From NCBI GenBank assembly GCA_022496805.1, contig CM040092.1, positions 13,906,113-13,970,112 on the forward strand: a stretch of DNA of 64,000 nucleotides, in the 5' to 3' direction. Shown piece by piece: positions 33,377-44,010 of this stretch. A model generated the notes under the pieces. It searched no databases. It was not told where the DNA came from and saw only the letters and a program-made list of their open reading frames with translations. Positions within the stretch are counted from its first letter, which is position 1. Every line of letters begins with the position of its first letter. The DNA comes from Pohlia nutans. Its lineage: Eukaryota > Streptophyta > Bryopsida > Bryales > Mniaceae. The position numbers and the translations under genes are program-made.

Positions 33377-34246
33377 CTAAAAGGCTAGGGTTTTGTAGAG
33401 CCCTTCCTTCGTACGAATCTGGATGTCGTATGCGGGTGGTGCGGACGCCCAGGGACGACGCGGACTACGGTCTGTCCCCTTGCTCTTTGCCATTGACCGG
33501 TCGGCTGAAAATCTGCGCACACAACGACAAGAAAATGGTTGGGCTGTCGAGGTTGGCTCTCTCACTGTCGGTTGCAGGGACGATGTGCATGGTCGTTTAC
33601 TACTGTTTCTACCCTCGTCGATTCCTCGCACGGTAGGGCTACGAGCTCGCTTGGCTAGTCTACGCTGTCGGACTACTCTCGGTTTCCTAAAGCGCTTGCT
33701 AAGAATGCATAAGGCCAGAGCTGCGGCGTAGCGGTCGGGAGGAGGAGGAGCTACGCAAAAAGTGGAGGAAGCAAGAGGGGGGAGGAGGGCAGTGGCCATG
33801 GTGCTAAATACTTGAGCAAGCGGCTTAGTATTGATTTCTGATGGAATAGGTTGGGACGGCGGCCATAAATGTGGCGGTTGTACTAGGGTTTGACCGGTCA
33901 GGTTGACCAACTGGGTCGACCAGTCGGTTCGACCAGTCAGATCGACTAGTCGGGTTGACCAGTCGGGTTGACCAACCAGGCCGACTAGTCGGGTTGACCA
34001 GTCGAGTTGGCTGACTGATACTATGGCTAGATGGGTGGACTGGTATCGATTTGGGTCGTCTTCGTTCTGGTATAGTGTTGACCGGATCTCGGATTTGCTA
34101 GTGAGTGGGCTAGACAAGTCGGCTGAGATGTGATCTTCGAGGACTCGGTAGGGTTTGAGTTTGTTGATGTTGACTACTACCGGGTCGGGGTCAAAGTACT
34201 GAAGGCTGACTAGAAGAACAGTGTTGTTGGGGAGGGTATACTGCAC
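33377..34246 (-). pseudogene. Integrase C-terminal GPY/F module and repeat-bearing linker
   Basis: In frame with integrase after stops near 34262 and 34250. It begins with the C-terminal module (VQYTLPNNTVLLVSLQYFDP, NINKLKPYRVLED). Then comes a linker containing a tandem repeat of WSTRLV.L.G-type peptides (about 33880-34010) and an Arg-rich tail (KRFRKPRVVRQRRLAKRARS). It ends at TAG 33377-33379, one codon before the ATG of the next ORF, in the same frame. Both stops at the start replace Trp codons by appearance (TGG to TAG or TGA). Confidence 0.6.
33880..34015. repeat. Minisatellite of GGTCGACCAGTC-type units inside pol
   Basis: Ten or so degenerate 10-16 bp units built from GGTTGACCAGTCGG, GGTCGACCAGTC and GACTAGTCGGGTTG. 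It keeps the reading frame, giving a repeat of Trp-Ser-Thr-rich peptides. Confidence 0.75.
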
Positions 34247-34261
34247 TCAATAGGGGCCGAA

Positions 34262-36121
34262 CTATTTGCTGCGCAATTTACCAGCATGGACATTCGTACC
34301 TTTCGGGTGCCAAAGTACGTAGTCGCCTACGTTGTATAGAGTCGACTGGCCTTTGTTCTGGGCCCATTGCGCTCGGTTCCATTGTTTGGTGCCATGGTTT
34401 ATGGCTGCTGTCAGTTGGGTCTCGTCAAGTTTCTCTAGGTCGGTGACGCGGGCTGCGAGTACTCTCCGGGGAGCGAAGTCGGTAGTCGCTGTCGACCGTT
34501 GGGTCGGAATGATGTACTCGATAGGCATCAATGGTGTCAGTCCATAGACTAACTGGAATGGTGTGTGACCCGTGACGACCTTGTATGCTGTCCGGTACGC
34601 GAAGAGGACAGTATGAAGCTGTAGATCCCAGTCGGTCCGATTTTCGTTGACTAGTTTCTGGAGCATCTTGACTATGACCTTGTTGGTCGACTCTGCTTGG
34701 CCGTTGCCTTGCGGGTAGTATGTCGTGGACATCGTGTGTCGGAGTAAAAAATGGTCGGTAAGGTTGCGAATTGTGCTGTTGATGAAATGGGTACCTTGGT
34801 CGCTGACTAGGTGGAGTGGGCATCCAAACCGGGTAAGGATTGCGTCGTACAGAAACTGTGCGGTTTCCCGGGCGGTGTTTCCTCGGAGAGCTCTAGCCTC
34901 GACCCACTTGGTGGCATAGTCGGTAGCCACCAAAATGTACCTACAGGCTATATGTCGGGTCTTCTTGACTGGGCCAATGAGGTCGAGTCCCCATTTCATG
35001 AATGGTTCGGCTGATAGTTGGGTGACGAGTTTTGAGGAGACTGTCTTAGGGAGGCCGCCTGTCATCTGGCATTCATGACACGATTGGCAGTACCGAACAG
35101 TATCTTGGTGTAAAGTCGGCCACCAGTATCCAGCGTCTAGTATCTTTCTCACAGTGATGTCATGCGAAAAATGGCCTCCCGCATTGCCCTTGTGTAGTTC
35201 TTGGAGGATGGTGGTAGGTTGGCTACCGGTTAGGACCTGGCGAAGTTGGTGGTCCTTGCCGAGTCGGTATAATTGGCCGTCGAGTATTTGGTACGGAATA
35301 GCTTTGTGAGCTATGCGCTTGCGAGCTTCCTTCGTCATGTGGGTTGGAAAGGTCCCGGTAGTCAAGTAGTCGACTATCGGGTGTAGCCAGTCGGGTTCAG
35401 TAGAAAAAAGTTGGGCGTCGACTGACTGGTCGGGTACGCCTATTGCTGGCTGTGCCCCCTCATTTCGTGATAATGCGTCGGCTACTCCATGTGTTTTTCC
35501 TGGTTTATAAACCACGGTAAAATCGAATTCGAGAAAGAGTAGTAGCCAGCATGCCAGTCGACCCGATACCTGTGGTTTGTTGATCAGGTACTGGAGTGCC
35601 AAGTGGTCGACATAGAAGGTGAATTTGTTACCGAGTAGGTAATGTCGGAATTTGTTGATGGCGTAAACCATCGCGAGCGCTTCCTTCTCGGTTGTTGTAT
35701 AGTTCTTCTCTGCTTTGTTGAGTAGTCGGGAAGCATAGGCTATCGGCTGGTCGATATGGCCAGTCGGGTTCTGTGCCAACATGGCGCCGACTGCTATGTC
35801 GGATGCGTCCATGTGGATGTGGAAGTCCAGGGACCAGTTGACTCCAATCAGAATCGGTGCAGTCTGGTATCGGGCCTTGATAGTCTGATACGCTGTCTCG
35901 CAGGCTGGTGTCCAGTCGGACGCTTCGCCTTTCCTAGTCAGCTTGGTGATGGGTTCCATAATGGCAGCATAGTTTTTGATGAAGCATTGGTTGAACTGGG
36001 CTAGTCCGTTGAACGTTTGAATAGCCTTAACGTCCTTCGGGGTCGGCATGTCGACTAGGGCCTGGATCTTCTTCGGATCTGGAAACTTGCCTTCTCTACC
36101 GACAATGTAGCCTAAAATCAC
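34262..36121 (-). pseudogene. RNase H and integrase of the Ty3 element
   Basis: After the end of RT (MILGYIVGREGKFPDPKKIQ), RNase H runs over about residues 65-190, with FHIHMDASDIAVGAML, KNYTTTEKEALAMVYAINKF and FYVDHLALQYL. Integrase follows with an HHCC zinc domain (H at HKGNAGGHFSH, CQSCHEC), then the DDE core: LDLIGPVKK, FGCPLHLVSDQGTHF and YYPQGNGQAEST carry the D, D and E. It ends at KLRSK followed by TAG in place of the expected Trp of the FGPY motif. The frame is otherwise open for 619 codons, so this part decayed little. Confidence 0.85.
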
Positions 36122-37524
36122 CCCAGAAGGAACATAGAAGATGCATTTCTCTGGGTTGAGGCTTACCTCGTACTGTCAACATCGGTCGAAAACTAGTCTG
36201 AGTTTTGGTAGGTGGGAGTCGATGTCGCTGTAGACACTGAAATCGTCTAGGAACAGCTTCATGAAATCGCCCAGGTAGTCTTTGAAGATCTGATTGACGA
36301 TGCGCTGGTAGGTAGGCGGGGCATTCTTCAATCCGAACGGCATAACGACCCATACATACGCGCCCAGTCGGTAATGAAAGCTGTCTTTGGTCGGTCGGTC
36401 GGGTGGATCAGTACCTGGTGGTAGCCTGAGAAGTAGTCGATGAAGGAATAGGCTTCATAGCCTATAACTGCGTCGAGTACCTCGTCCGTGAACGGGAGGG
36501 GGTACGGATCTTTCTTGGTGGCCGCATTAAGTCGACGGAAATCAACACATATGCGGAGTTTCCCATTCTTTTTGGGAACTACGACTATTGATGATAGCCA
36601 TGTAGCCTGGTCGACTGGTGCTATGAATCCTGCCTTTAAGAGCCGTTCTAGGTCGTCTTTAACGGCTTGCGCATAGTTTGGGTTCATGCGGTAGCGTGCC
36701 TGGTGGCTGGGGGAGATGGTCGGGTTGAGCTCAATTCGGTGAGTTGCTATGTGTTCCGGTATGCCTCGCAAATCTTTGTAAGAAAAGGCAAAGATATCAA
36801 TGAACTCCTTAAAAAGGGTTTCGGCGCTGGCTCTGAGACTGGGGCTCAAGTTAGCGTTCACCTTCAACATCTTCGGGTCGGTAGGGGTACCGACGTTGAC
36901 CTGGTCGAGTCGATCCTCCTCATTGTGGTTCCAATGGGCGATGTCCATGAATCTCAGCTTGTCTTGTATGGGTGTCTCGTCCACCAACATCGTACCAGGC
37001 GTATGCTGAATATTCTGTTGAGCAGTTGTAGGAAACGCAGTAGTCGGGTCGACTCTAGTCTGGTCGGCAGTCGACTCTGTAGCTATGAAATGCCAGTCGA
37101 TTGTTCCCACTGTGTGAAGGGTCGGGTCGGAGGCCATCAAGATTTCCTCCTCCTCGTCTGTGATACCTTCGGCGAAGTTGTAGCAAACGAGTGCATGTGG
37201 TGTAACCGCCTCGTATCCTAATTGTCGATTGATCTTGACGGTCTTGACGGTGCCGTTGCCCATAATCTGGACCTCATTGTTGCCCCAGTCGTGTATGACT
37301 TTGGCGTATCGAAGCCAGGGTCGACCGAGTAGTAATCGGTAGTCCGACTTGACTGTCGAGCAGTCGATGACGATAAGAGTAACGATGTAGGGAATGCCGT
37401 GAATATGAATTTTCACGTCCCTTATCAATCCTTTGGGCCGTGCTATGGTGCCGTTCGCCATCTTGAGGTTGAAAGGCGCGGGAGAGGGCTTGGAGAGTCC
37501 TAGTCTCCGGCGTTCGTCTTCGGT
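36122..37524 (-). pseudogene. Protease end and reverse transcriptase of the Ty3 element
   Basis: From the CACTA insertion site the frame gives TEDERRRLGLSKPSPAPFNL and LLLGRPWLRYAKVIHDWGNN (protease C-terminal part). A linker follows, then RT: YRMNPNYAQAVKDDLERLLK, WLSSIVVVPKKNGKLRICVD, SFIDYFSGYHQVLIHPTDRP. A single-base frameshift near 36360 moves the rest, including MPFGLKNAPPTYQR and the catalytic FLDDFSVYSD box (about 36245-36260), to another frame. A TGA near 36177 (after VFDRC) is a further stop. The enzyme is therefore inactive as encoded. Confidence 0.85.
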
Positions 37525-39199
37525 CACTACTAGAAAATCACGACCAAAACAACAAAAAATCAACTCATTTCTGTTGGTCCGTGCACTGTAAGTGCTTTTT
37601 TCATTGATTTCTGTTGGTCTGTGTACTATAAGTGCCATTTTCACAAATTTTTAACTTTCTACAACATTAAAGGAAATCTGAAGCCTCATCAAAACTGCGA
37701 GTTCTCATGCACATAAATTAATAAAAAATATATTTATTAAAAAAATTGAATAATTTTAAAATATATATAATATAAAATAAAAATTGAAATCTCACGTGGA
37801 TATGTGGCAGCATTTCGGCCACATCAAGTTGGATAATAATTTTTTAATAATTTAATAATTTTTTTTTAATATATTCTTAAAATAAAATAAAATAAAATAA
37901 AAATAAAACATTTTAAAAATAATTTTTAAACATTATAAAAACACTTTTTAAACATTTCTATAATAATTAATATTATTATTTTATTAAAAATTTATAAAAA
38001 TTAAAAATTAATTTTAATTACAAAAAAAATAAAAATAAAAAATGTTTTTGTCAAATTTTTTTTGGGAGTGGATCTGGCAGACTTTTCTATATAGTTACTA
38101 AAAGTTTCAAAAAATTCCAAAAATATATTTTTTTGAACGAAATTTTGATTGCTGAGAGCGGTTTTTTTTCCACAGCAAACTTTGCATATTTTTAGCGAAG
38201 TCAAAAACTTTTTTTTTTCAATTTTTTTTTCATTAGATCAGGCAGGCTTTTTTCTATACCTACAAAAAGTTTCAAAAAATTCCAAAAATATTTTTTTTTC
38301 GACGAAATTTTAATGGCTGTGAGCTGTTTTTTTTCCATAGCAGACTTTGAATATTTTTAACGATGTCAAAAACTTTCTTTTTTTCAAAATTTTTTTTGTA
38401 GTGGATTAGGCAGGGTTTTATCTATATCTATAAAAAAATTCAAGAATTTCTAAAAACATATTTTTTTGGGTATCAAAGATAAAAATTATTTTTTAGTTGA
38501 ACCCCCTTCTACTAAAATGTATGTAGAAGCTTCACAACATATTGGATCAAAGTGAACTTTTTACCACTAATACTAGACTTTAGAACGCAACTTTTCCAAC
38601 AATTTTTATTAAAATCGGATTCCATATGGAGGAGAAACAAGCCTTCAAAGTTCACTAAAATTGTCAAAAGTCCAAATTTTTTATGTCGGCATTTATAAGT
38701 AACAATAAGTAAACCGTAGTAGCACAAAGTAACTTACCATTGGTGAGTTGGTAAGATCTCTTGGTTACCATGTAGGAGGTCTCGGGTTCAAATCCGGATG
38801 GTGGAGGTGTTGTGGGGTATTGTGGTCCGGGCAGCCCGAAACTATGGTTTGGGCAGTTGGAGACTGTGGTCCGGTCAGCTGAAAATTACAGTCCGGGCAG
38901 CAAGAAATTTTCCCCGGGCAGCAGGAATTTTTTTCCCGGGCAGCCGGAAAATTATTGTCTAGGAGGCTGCAATTTTTAGGTCGGGCAACACAAATTTTGT
39001 TTTCAGCAAAGCTAAAAAATTTAATTCGGGTAGTAGAATTATTATTTTTGAGTAATTGAATTTTTTGGACCAGAACAACAAGAATCAAACAACATATCTC
39101 TGTTGAAAAATGTCCAGATCAACTTGTCCAAATCAACTCCAACTATCAACCATTCTCTGTTGATTTTTTGTTGTTCTGGACACATATTTTCTAGTAGTG
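37525..39199. mobile_element. Non-autonomous CACTA element, 1675 bp, inside Ty3 protease
   Basis: Starts CACTACTAGAAAATCACGACC, ends ATATTTTCTAGTAGTG, with target duplication GGT (37522-37524, 39200-39202). Inside are repeated poly-A/T blocks with CAAAAACTTT(C/T)TTTTTT (38030-38480), a tRNA-like stretch ending GGTTCAAATCC (38785-38795), and a run of GGGCAGC repeats (38815-38960). It splits the protease; without the element and one GGT the frame is continuous. Confidence 0.95.
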
Positions 39200-39676
39200 G
39201 GTGATCACATTGACTCCGGATCCGCCATCAATTAAAACGTCGTCCACCATGTTCTTGCCGACTGAGACCGATATTACTAGCATATGTTTGTCGATCACGG
39301 CTGCAGCAGCTATTGTTACATCTTCCGTAGTCGAGGGTCGTGACTCGGGAGTCGATCCTTGTCCGGGATGAGTTAAACGGTCCCTAACGAGAGTGTTAAG
39401 AGTCGGTGATAGCTGTAGTAAGTCTCGGATTGATACCTGCAGTTTGCAGTCCTGTAGCTGATCAAGGATCTGTTGCTGGATAGCACCGAATGCGATGTTG
39501 TCCTGGTCGACCGGGGCTAGAGTCGGTTGGGCTGACTCCTCTCCAGGGGTGATCGTTTGCTGCGGTAATGCATCCGCGTCCCAGTCGAGTGAGGGTGAGC
39601 CCTCAGTCGACTTTGGGTCTTTAGTGGAAGGCGTATTTTCCAACTCGGCTTGGAGTTGGGGAACTTCCTGCATCAT
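39200..39676 (-). pseudogene. Aspartic protease N-terminal part of the Ty3 element
   Basis: Ends with MVDDVLIDGGSGVNVIT at the CACTA junction. The flap-side active-site motif is DGGS rather than the usual D(S/T)GA, a variant that occurs in plant Ty3 elements. Upstream is a Pro/Gln-rich linker and IRDLLQLSPTLNTLVRDRL. It is in frame with gag, separated by TAG at about 39757. Confidence 0.75.
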
Positions 39677-39754
39677 TTGATCCCGGAGTAGTTCCTGGGT
39701 GGTCCAGTCGGTCGTCTCTGGAGGTTCGTCAGGAGTCGACTGCTCTGGGGTCGA

Positions 39755-41923
39755 CTAGCTTCGGGTAATCGCTGCGACCGTTAGGACGCCAACCGTAGTA
39801 TTCGGTAGTTCTTCGATGATGACCGAAGACGGACTGGGCTTGTTCTCTACCTGTTGGCTAAGGAATTTGACCACCTTCGGATCCTTGAGCATGGGACACA
39901 TGTGTGTCGGATGGTCGAGGGTTTTGCAGAGAGAGCATGGGAATAGGCGTCGAGGTGTGCCATCTCTAGGCGGTCGACCTCTCGATTCGGGTGTAGTCGA
40001 CACTGGTGTGGCTGCTGCTACCGGGACTGTCGTGTTTGCCGCTGCACGCCTTTTGCCAATCTCGCTCTCCGGGTTGAGCCAGCAATCACGTTCGGTATGG
40101 CCGGTCTTTTTGCATCTGGTGCAGAATACCTTCTTGGTATTCTCAGCGCGATCGGTAGTACTAGTCGAGTCGGGTTCCTTGGGTAGTCCACTTTTTGCTA
40201 GCTTGGCCGACTTCTTGGCTTGGGCTAGTGTCGATCTGGGTAGTCCGACTGTGGCTACCTGCAAATACTTCAACAAACCAGCTCGGAAATTGCTTAGTAA
40301 AAAATTATCAGCCGGATGGACCTCAAACTGGCTGGCCAGTTTCATCATCCGCTCGTAGTAGTCGTCAACCAACTCCTTCGTGTCTTGTTTAAGACTTCGG
40401 AAGCGTAGGTACGCCTGGTCGTCATTGTCGATCTCTTGGTATCGATGTTTGAAGGCATCAACTATGGACTGTAGGTTTTGGTGTGGGTATGACGCTCGTT
40501 GGGTAGTAAACCAATTGTAGTTACTGGCATCGACTAACGAGTTTCCAAACAATGCGATAGTAATCACCTCATCCGTTTCGCCATTCAAAGTAAGTGCATT
40601 GAAAAATCGATTTACATGAGTTATGGCACACTTACCTTCCTTGAAGGTGGGCATGACTACCGGTTTACGAGCAGTCGTTCGAGATGGGGCTGCTGCTGTC
40701 GGGTAGGAAGGTAGAGGTGGTATATGTACTGCATGAGTCGAGTATGGTATCGACCGGGGGTTGTATATTGCGCATTGGTCAGTGTAGTGACCGTACGAAC
40801 CACAAGATGCACATAAGGGTAGTGTGGGTCGGTACTGGTGGGCGGTCGGTAGGATTTGAGGCTGGAGAACTATCGGTCGACTGTAAGTGGACTGTGGTAA
40901 AGGCATAGGTTGGGCCTGTGTAAACGATGGATGGTTTTGGTGAATGGGAATGCCTAGTGCGGGCTGGTTTTGGTAACTAGGGGTAAGACCAGTTCTGGGT
41001 GTTGACACTCGAGGGGTCGTAGTTCTTGGTGTCGACTGGTCTAGGAACAGAATATTCGGCTCATGAGTGTGAGTCCGAATAGTCGGTAGTATGGGTCAAG
41101 ATGTTACTAGGTCATCCTCTTGGTTAGAGTGAAAGATTTCTCTAATCTTCATGGCTAAGTCGGTCTCAAAGTCGTCTGGGCTAGTCGGGTACTGATTTTC
41201 GGGTACAGGTGTCCCTGGTCGACTATTCATTTGACCAGGCGAACTATGTTCCTGGTGAAATGAAGGTAATTGGTCCGGTCGACTGGGCTGAGACTCCAAG
41301 TAGCCTTGTTCTAAAGTCGGGTCGTGGTTTGATAAGAGACATGCAAGGCGGGAGTCTAATTCTTCCCGACTACGACGTAATTGGTTAATCTCTATCTGCC
41401 GTTGATGAGAAATGATAGTAGGGTCAGTTGTGTACCTTACTAGTCTGTGACGCGCACTGGACGGTCGTTCCGGTAGGTCCAGTGGATCTTGTGGGGCTCC
41501 ACGCGGAGAAGGCGGGTTGGACATCGCCTGTAGCGCCACAGTCGGGTGGGTGTAATGTTGGGCCGAGGTATACCTAGTTGGTGGTATAGCCAGGGGTCGG
41601 GTCGGGAGATTCGCAATTCCTCGTCCCATTGGCACGGAAGTCTCATGGAAGATGGCACCTTCTGGGTTATCCATCATTTCTTGTGTGAATTCCCGGTAGG
41701 GTTGTAGTGACGGGTCGGTAGAGGTCGATGGTGCGACTTGCCGCCTTGTGTCGTATATCGGTTGGGTGTCCACTTCCTGGGTAGTATCTCGTACTACTGC
41801 TGGTGGACTCATTTCCGATTGCAAATTTCTCCATTCTCTGTAAAAACAAGGGTTAGTAAGCTGGTCGGTAGTCAGTTCTAGTGGCAAGGGTGAGCCGGTG
41901 GCACGTGTACGCGGTCCTGTCAT
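39755..41923 (-). pseudogene. Gag of the Ty3 element
   Basis: One frame runs from ATG 41923 to TAG 39755, broken by TGA near 41097. The N-terminal 275 codons are Pro/Arg/Ser-rich and disordered. The second part holds a CCHC knuckle (CASCGSYGHYTDQC), then the retrotransposon gag domain (ITHVNRFFNALTLNGE, AFKHRYQEIDNDDQAYLRFR, VDDYYERMMKLASQFEVHP). Two more CCHC motifs follow (CTRCKKTGHTERDC, CSLCKTLDHPTHMC). Three knuckles, one of them N-terminal to the gag domain, is unusual. Gag would package the element RNA. The start may lie upstream of 41923; no better ATG is evident. Confidence 0.8.
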
Positions 41924-42194
41924 AGTGGTGACGTGGCAGTTTTTCAGATCTAGATCTGAATCTGGATCTAGATCTGGATTGTAGGAGTCGGGTTCTGAGA
42001 TCTGGTTGGCTAGCCTTTTGTGTGGGTTTAGTCGGTTGCACTTTTGGTACCGTAAACCTCTTCCACAGACTGCTCTTACAGATTCCTGGTCAGAAGCAAA
42101 TTACTGCTGTTTCCCAGGGACGTAAAGCGTCTAGCGATAGCCGACCGGACCGACTACTGGCTAGACGTACAGGAAGGCTGGTTTCTGAGCTGAA

Positions 42195-42212
42195 TTTTGC
42201 ATGGTCGCCAAA
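42195..42212 (-). promoter_or_regulatory. Candidate primer binding site
   Basis: Just inside the 5' LTR the minus strand reads TTTGGCGACCATGCAAAA. TGG followed by tRNA-complementary sequence is the expected form. It is not the initiator-Met type (TGGTATCAGAG), and the tRNA is not identified. Confidence 0.6.
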
Positions 42213-42759
42213 TGTTAAGGGGGTTTACTAGGAACCGACCTTAAACTAATGGGACTACTTCTCACAATAACACCTAATTTAGACTAGTAAGTGGAGATTG
42301 AGAGGAGTAGTAAGAGAGTTTCGATGAAGAAGAATACACAGTCGACTAGGAATAACACCAGTATGCCTGTAAGTCGACTCCTGCATAACACACAGACTAC
42401 TGCAACTTAACCAGGATTCAAACACAAGGAACAAAGCAAGAGCAGTAAATAACACTTATACCACAGTAGTCTGGCATACTAGTAGACACACAAAGGCTTA
42501 GGACAAGAAGGAAGTACGACTGAGGCTGCTAGTACAAAAGATGTGAAAAAATGTATAGCAACACTCCTCTCCACGAGAGGTAAAGTACATATAGGGGGCT
42601 GATCTGACAGTAGTGTCAGATCTGGTCGACCCGACTGATCCGGTCGACCAGCCTGTGCCAGCCTGTACTACTCAGTATCGCCTGCCGGGTCTATACATGC
42701 TGGGTATAGACTAGCCTGGACTTAGCCTAAGGGAATATCTACCAAATATTCGGTTAACA
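42213..42759 (-). repeat. 5' LTR of the Ty3 element
   Basis: 547 bp, identical in ends and length to the 3' LTR. The promoter of the element is expected here, though no TATA box was assigned. Confidence 0.95.
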
Positions 42760-42926
42760 CTTACTCCACTGGATAACAGATGGATCTTTCGGGGTTTGAA
42801 CCTCCGACACCCCAACTATCACTCCATACCTTTACTAACCATTGTTTGTTCTCTGACTGTACTCATTACCCCCTAAAAATCCCCACATTCATCCAACAAT
42901 TTATCAAACTCTTTCTTAATCCTGAA

Positions 42927-43504
42927 CCCCTAAAGGATCACAACTATGTTTCTCTCCAAACACTCCAAAACTGCCTAAAAGTACTCCTTCTCATAAAAAG
43001 TCAAATATTTTTTGATCTAAAATATTTTTGACAGATTCAACTATAGGATAGTTCAACCAATTTGAATTTATTAGCACCTATAAAGTTTCAACTGTTCAAG
43101 GTTCTTCAATAGTAAGATTATAAGCTACAAAGTTGGTTGCACTTTATTTTTGGCCTACTGCCCCAAGTTTGAAACTTTCTGAAAATGCCTAAAATGCAAA
43201 TTTTAGTCTCAAATTTGGTAAAATGAATTTGGCAGTTGTGTATATGGGGGTATTAGCTCATTATGTAAAAAAATTCAGATGCATAGTTCATTGTATGAAA
43301 AAATTTAGGAGCTGCCCGCAATTAGATTTTTCACTTTTGCATGATTGTATCTTTTGATCTATACATCACCTACGTACGCAAATTACCGTCCTATCTTCGC
43401 TACAAAAAGAAGAATCACCACAAAAAATCTCAAAAATTAAGGATCAATACTCATTCCACACTGAGCTGACCGAACTTGAAAAATCAGCCTTGGTCCTTTA
43501 GGGG
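42927..43504. mobile_element. TTAA-type MITE, copy with TGAA/TTAA flanks
   Basis: Ends CCCCTAAAGGATC and GGTCCTTTAGGGG. The left flank is TGAA (42923-42926), the right TTAA (43505-43508). The interior (ACAACTATGTTTCTCTCCAAACACTC..., GGAGCTGCCCGCAATTAG) is clearly homologous, in the same orientation, to the element at 53412-53978. Confidence 0.8.
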
Positions 43505-43623
43505 TTAAAGGTCCAACCGACCCATGTGGGGTCGATAGATGATTGTTTTCATCCATGTCTCCTTCCTCATGAACCTTTTCACCATGAAACAATTTTTAGA
43601 GATACTTCATCAAGTTGTCCTAT

Positions 43624-44010
43624 CACTACTAGAAAATCCAACTAATCTATTGATTTGGTCGCGCACTACTAGAGAGTGCGTAAAAACCAAGACAAAACCA
43701 AGACACATCTGTTGGAACCAACAGAGAATGGGTTTAACGTAGCAAACATTTAGTCATCTGCACAGAACCAACAAGTTTTCTCTTGGAACCAACAAGTTCC
43801 TGTTGATTTTCCGGAATCAACTGTTCCTAACCCGCACAAAACCAACAGAATTTCTGTTGATTTTGTGCGGGTTAGGAACCCCATTTCTCTAGTAGTGGCG
43901 TTGACCGGGACACTTTTATGTTGATTTGGTCAATTTTTTGTTCAAATCAACAAAAAAGTGTCCCGGTCGACGCGACCGAATCAACAGATTAGTTAGATTT
44001 TCTAGTAGTG
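43624..44010. mobile_element. Small CACTA MITE containing a second CACTA MITE
   Basis: Ends CACTACTAGAAAATCC and GGATTTTCTAGTAGTG-like inverted repeats; target duplication TAT (43621-43623, 44011-44013). Without the inner element it is about 150 bp and nearly all one long hairpin (GTTGATTTGGTC...AAATCAAC, GGGACACTTT...AAAGTGTCCC). Confidence 0.9.
43664..43897. mobile_element. CACTA-type MITE, 234 bp, copy 2
   Basis: CACTACTAGAGAG to CTCTAGTAGTG, target duplication GCG (43661-43663, 43898-43900). Same length as 3994-4227 and different at two positions by eye. Confidence 0.95.

Larger units (their letters stand above)
30290..42759 (-). mobile_element. Ty3-type LTR retrotransposon, full length
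   Basis: The two LTRs (30290-30836, 42213-42759) are both 547 bp, start TGTTAAGG and end TTAACA. The element is flanked by the 5-bp duplication CTTAC (30285-30289, 42760-42764). It is transcribed on the minus strand. Order from the 5' LTR is gag, protease, RT, RNase H, integrase, GPY/F-type end, then extra ORFs. RT before integrase defines Ty3/gypsy. The LTRs differ at six positions by eye, all transitions (about 1 percent), so insertion is fairly recent. It carries a nested CACTA element and several stops. Its GC content is visibly higher than the surrounding DNA, with dozens of GTCGAC sites. It inserted into the LINE. Confidence 0.95.
20495..42926 (+). mobile_element. 5'-truncated LINE (non-LTR retrotransposon) with nested insertions
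   Basis: A LINE-type protein is read on the plus strand in five blocks: 20495-20717, 21293-23356, 25726-26778, 29161-30289 and 42760 to about 42926. Each gap is a later insertion with its own target duplication (TTAA MITE, CACTA, CACTA, Ty3). The first block starts inside the reverse transcriptase, which is the 5' truncation usual for LINEs. The 3' end is not clear, because a TTAA MITE starts at 42927. Domain order is reverse transcriptase, an uncharacterised middle part, RNase H and a CC-H-C zinc finger. Confidence 0.7.

Noticed and set aside
38725..38800. tRNA gene
   Set aside because: Only a B-box-like GGTTCAAATCC and a loose A box are present. No cloverleaf can be drawn and the segment is shared by CACTA copies.
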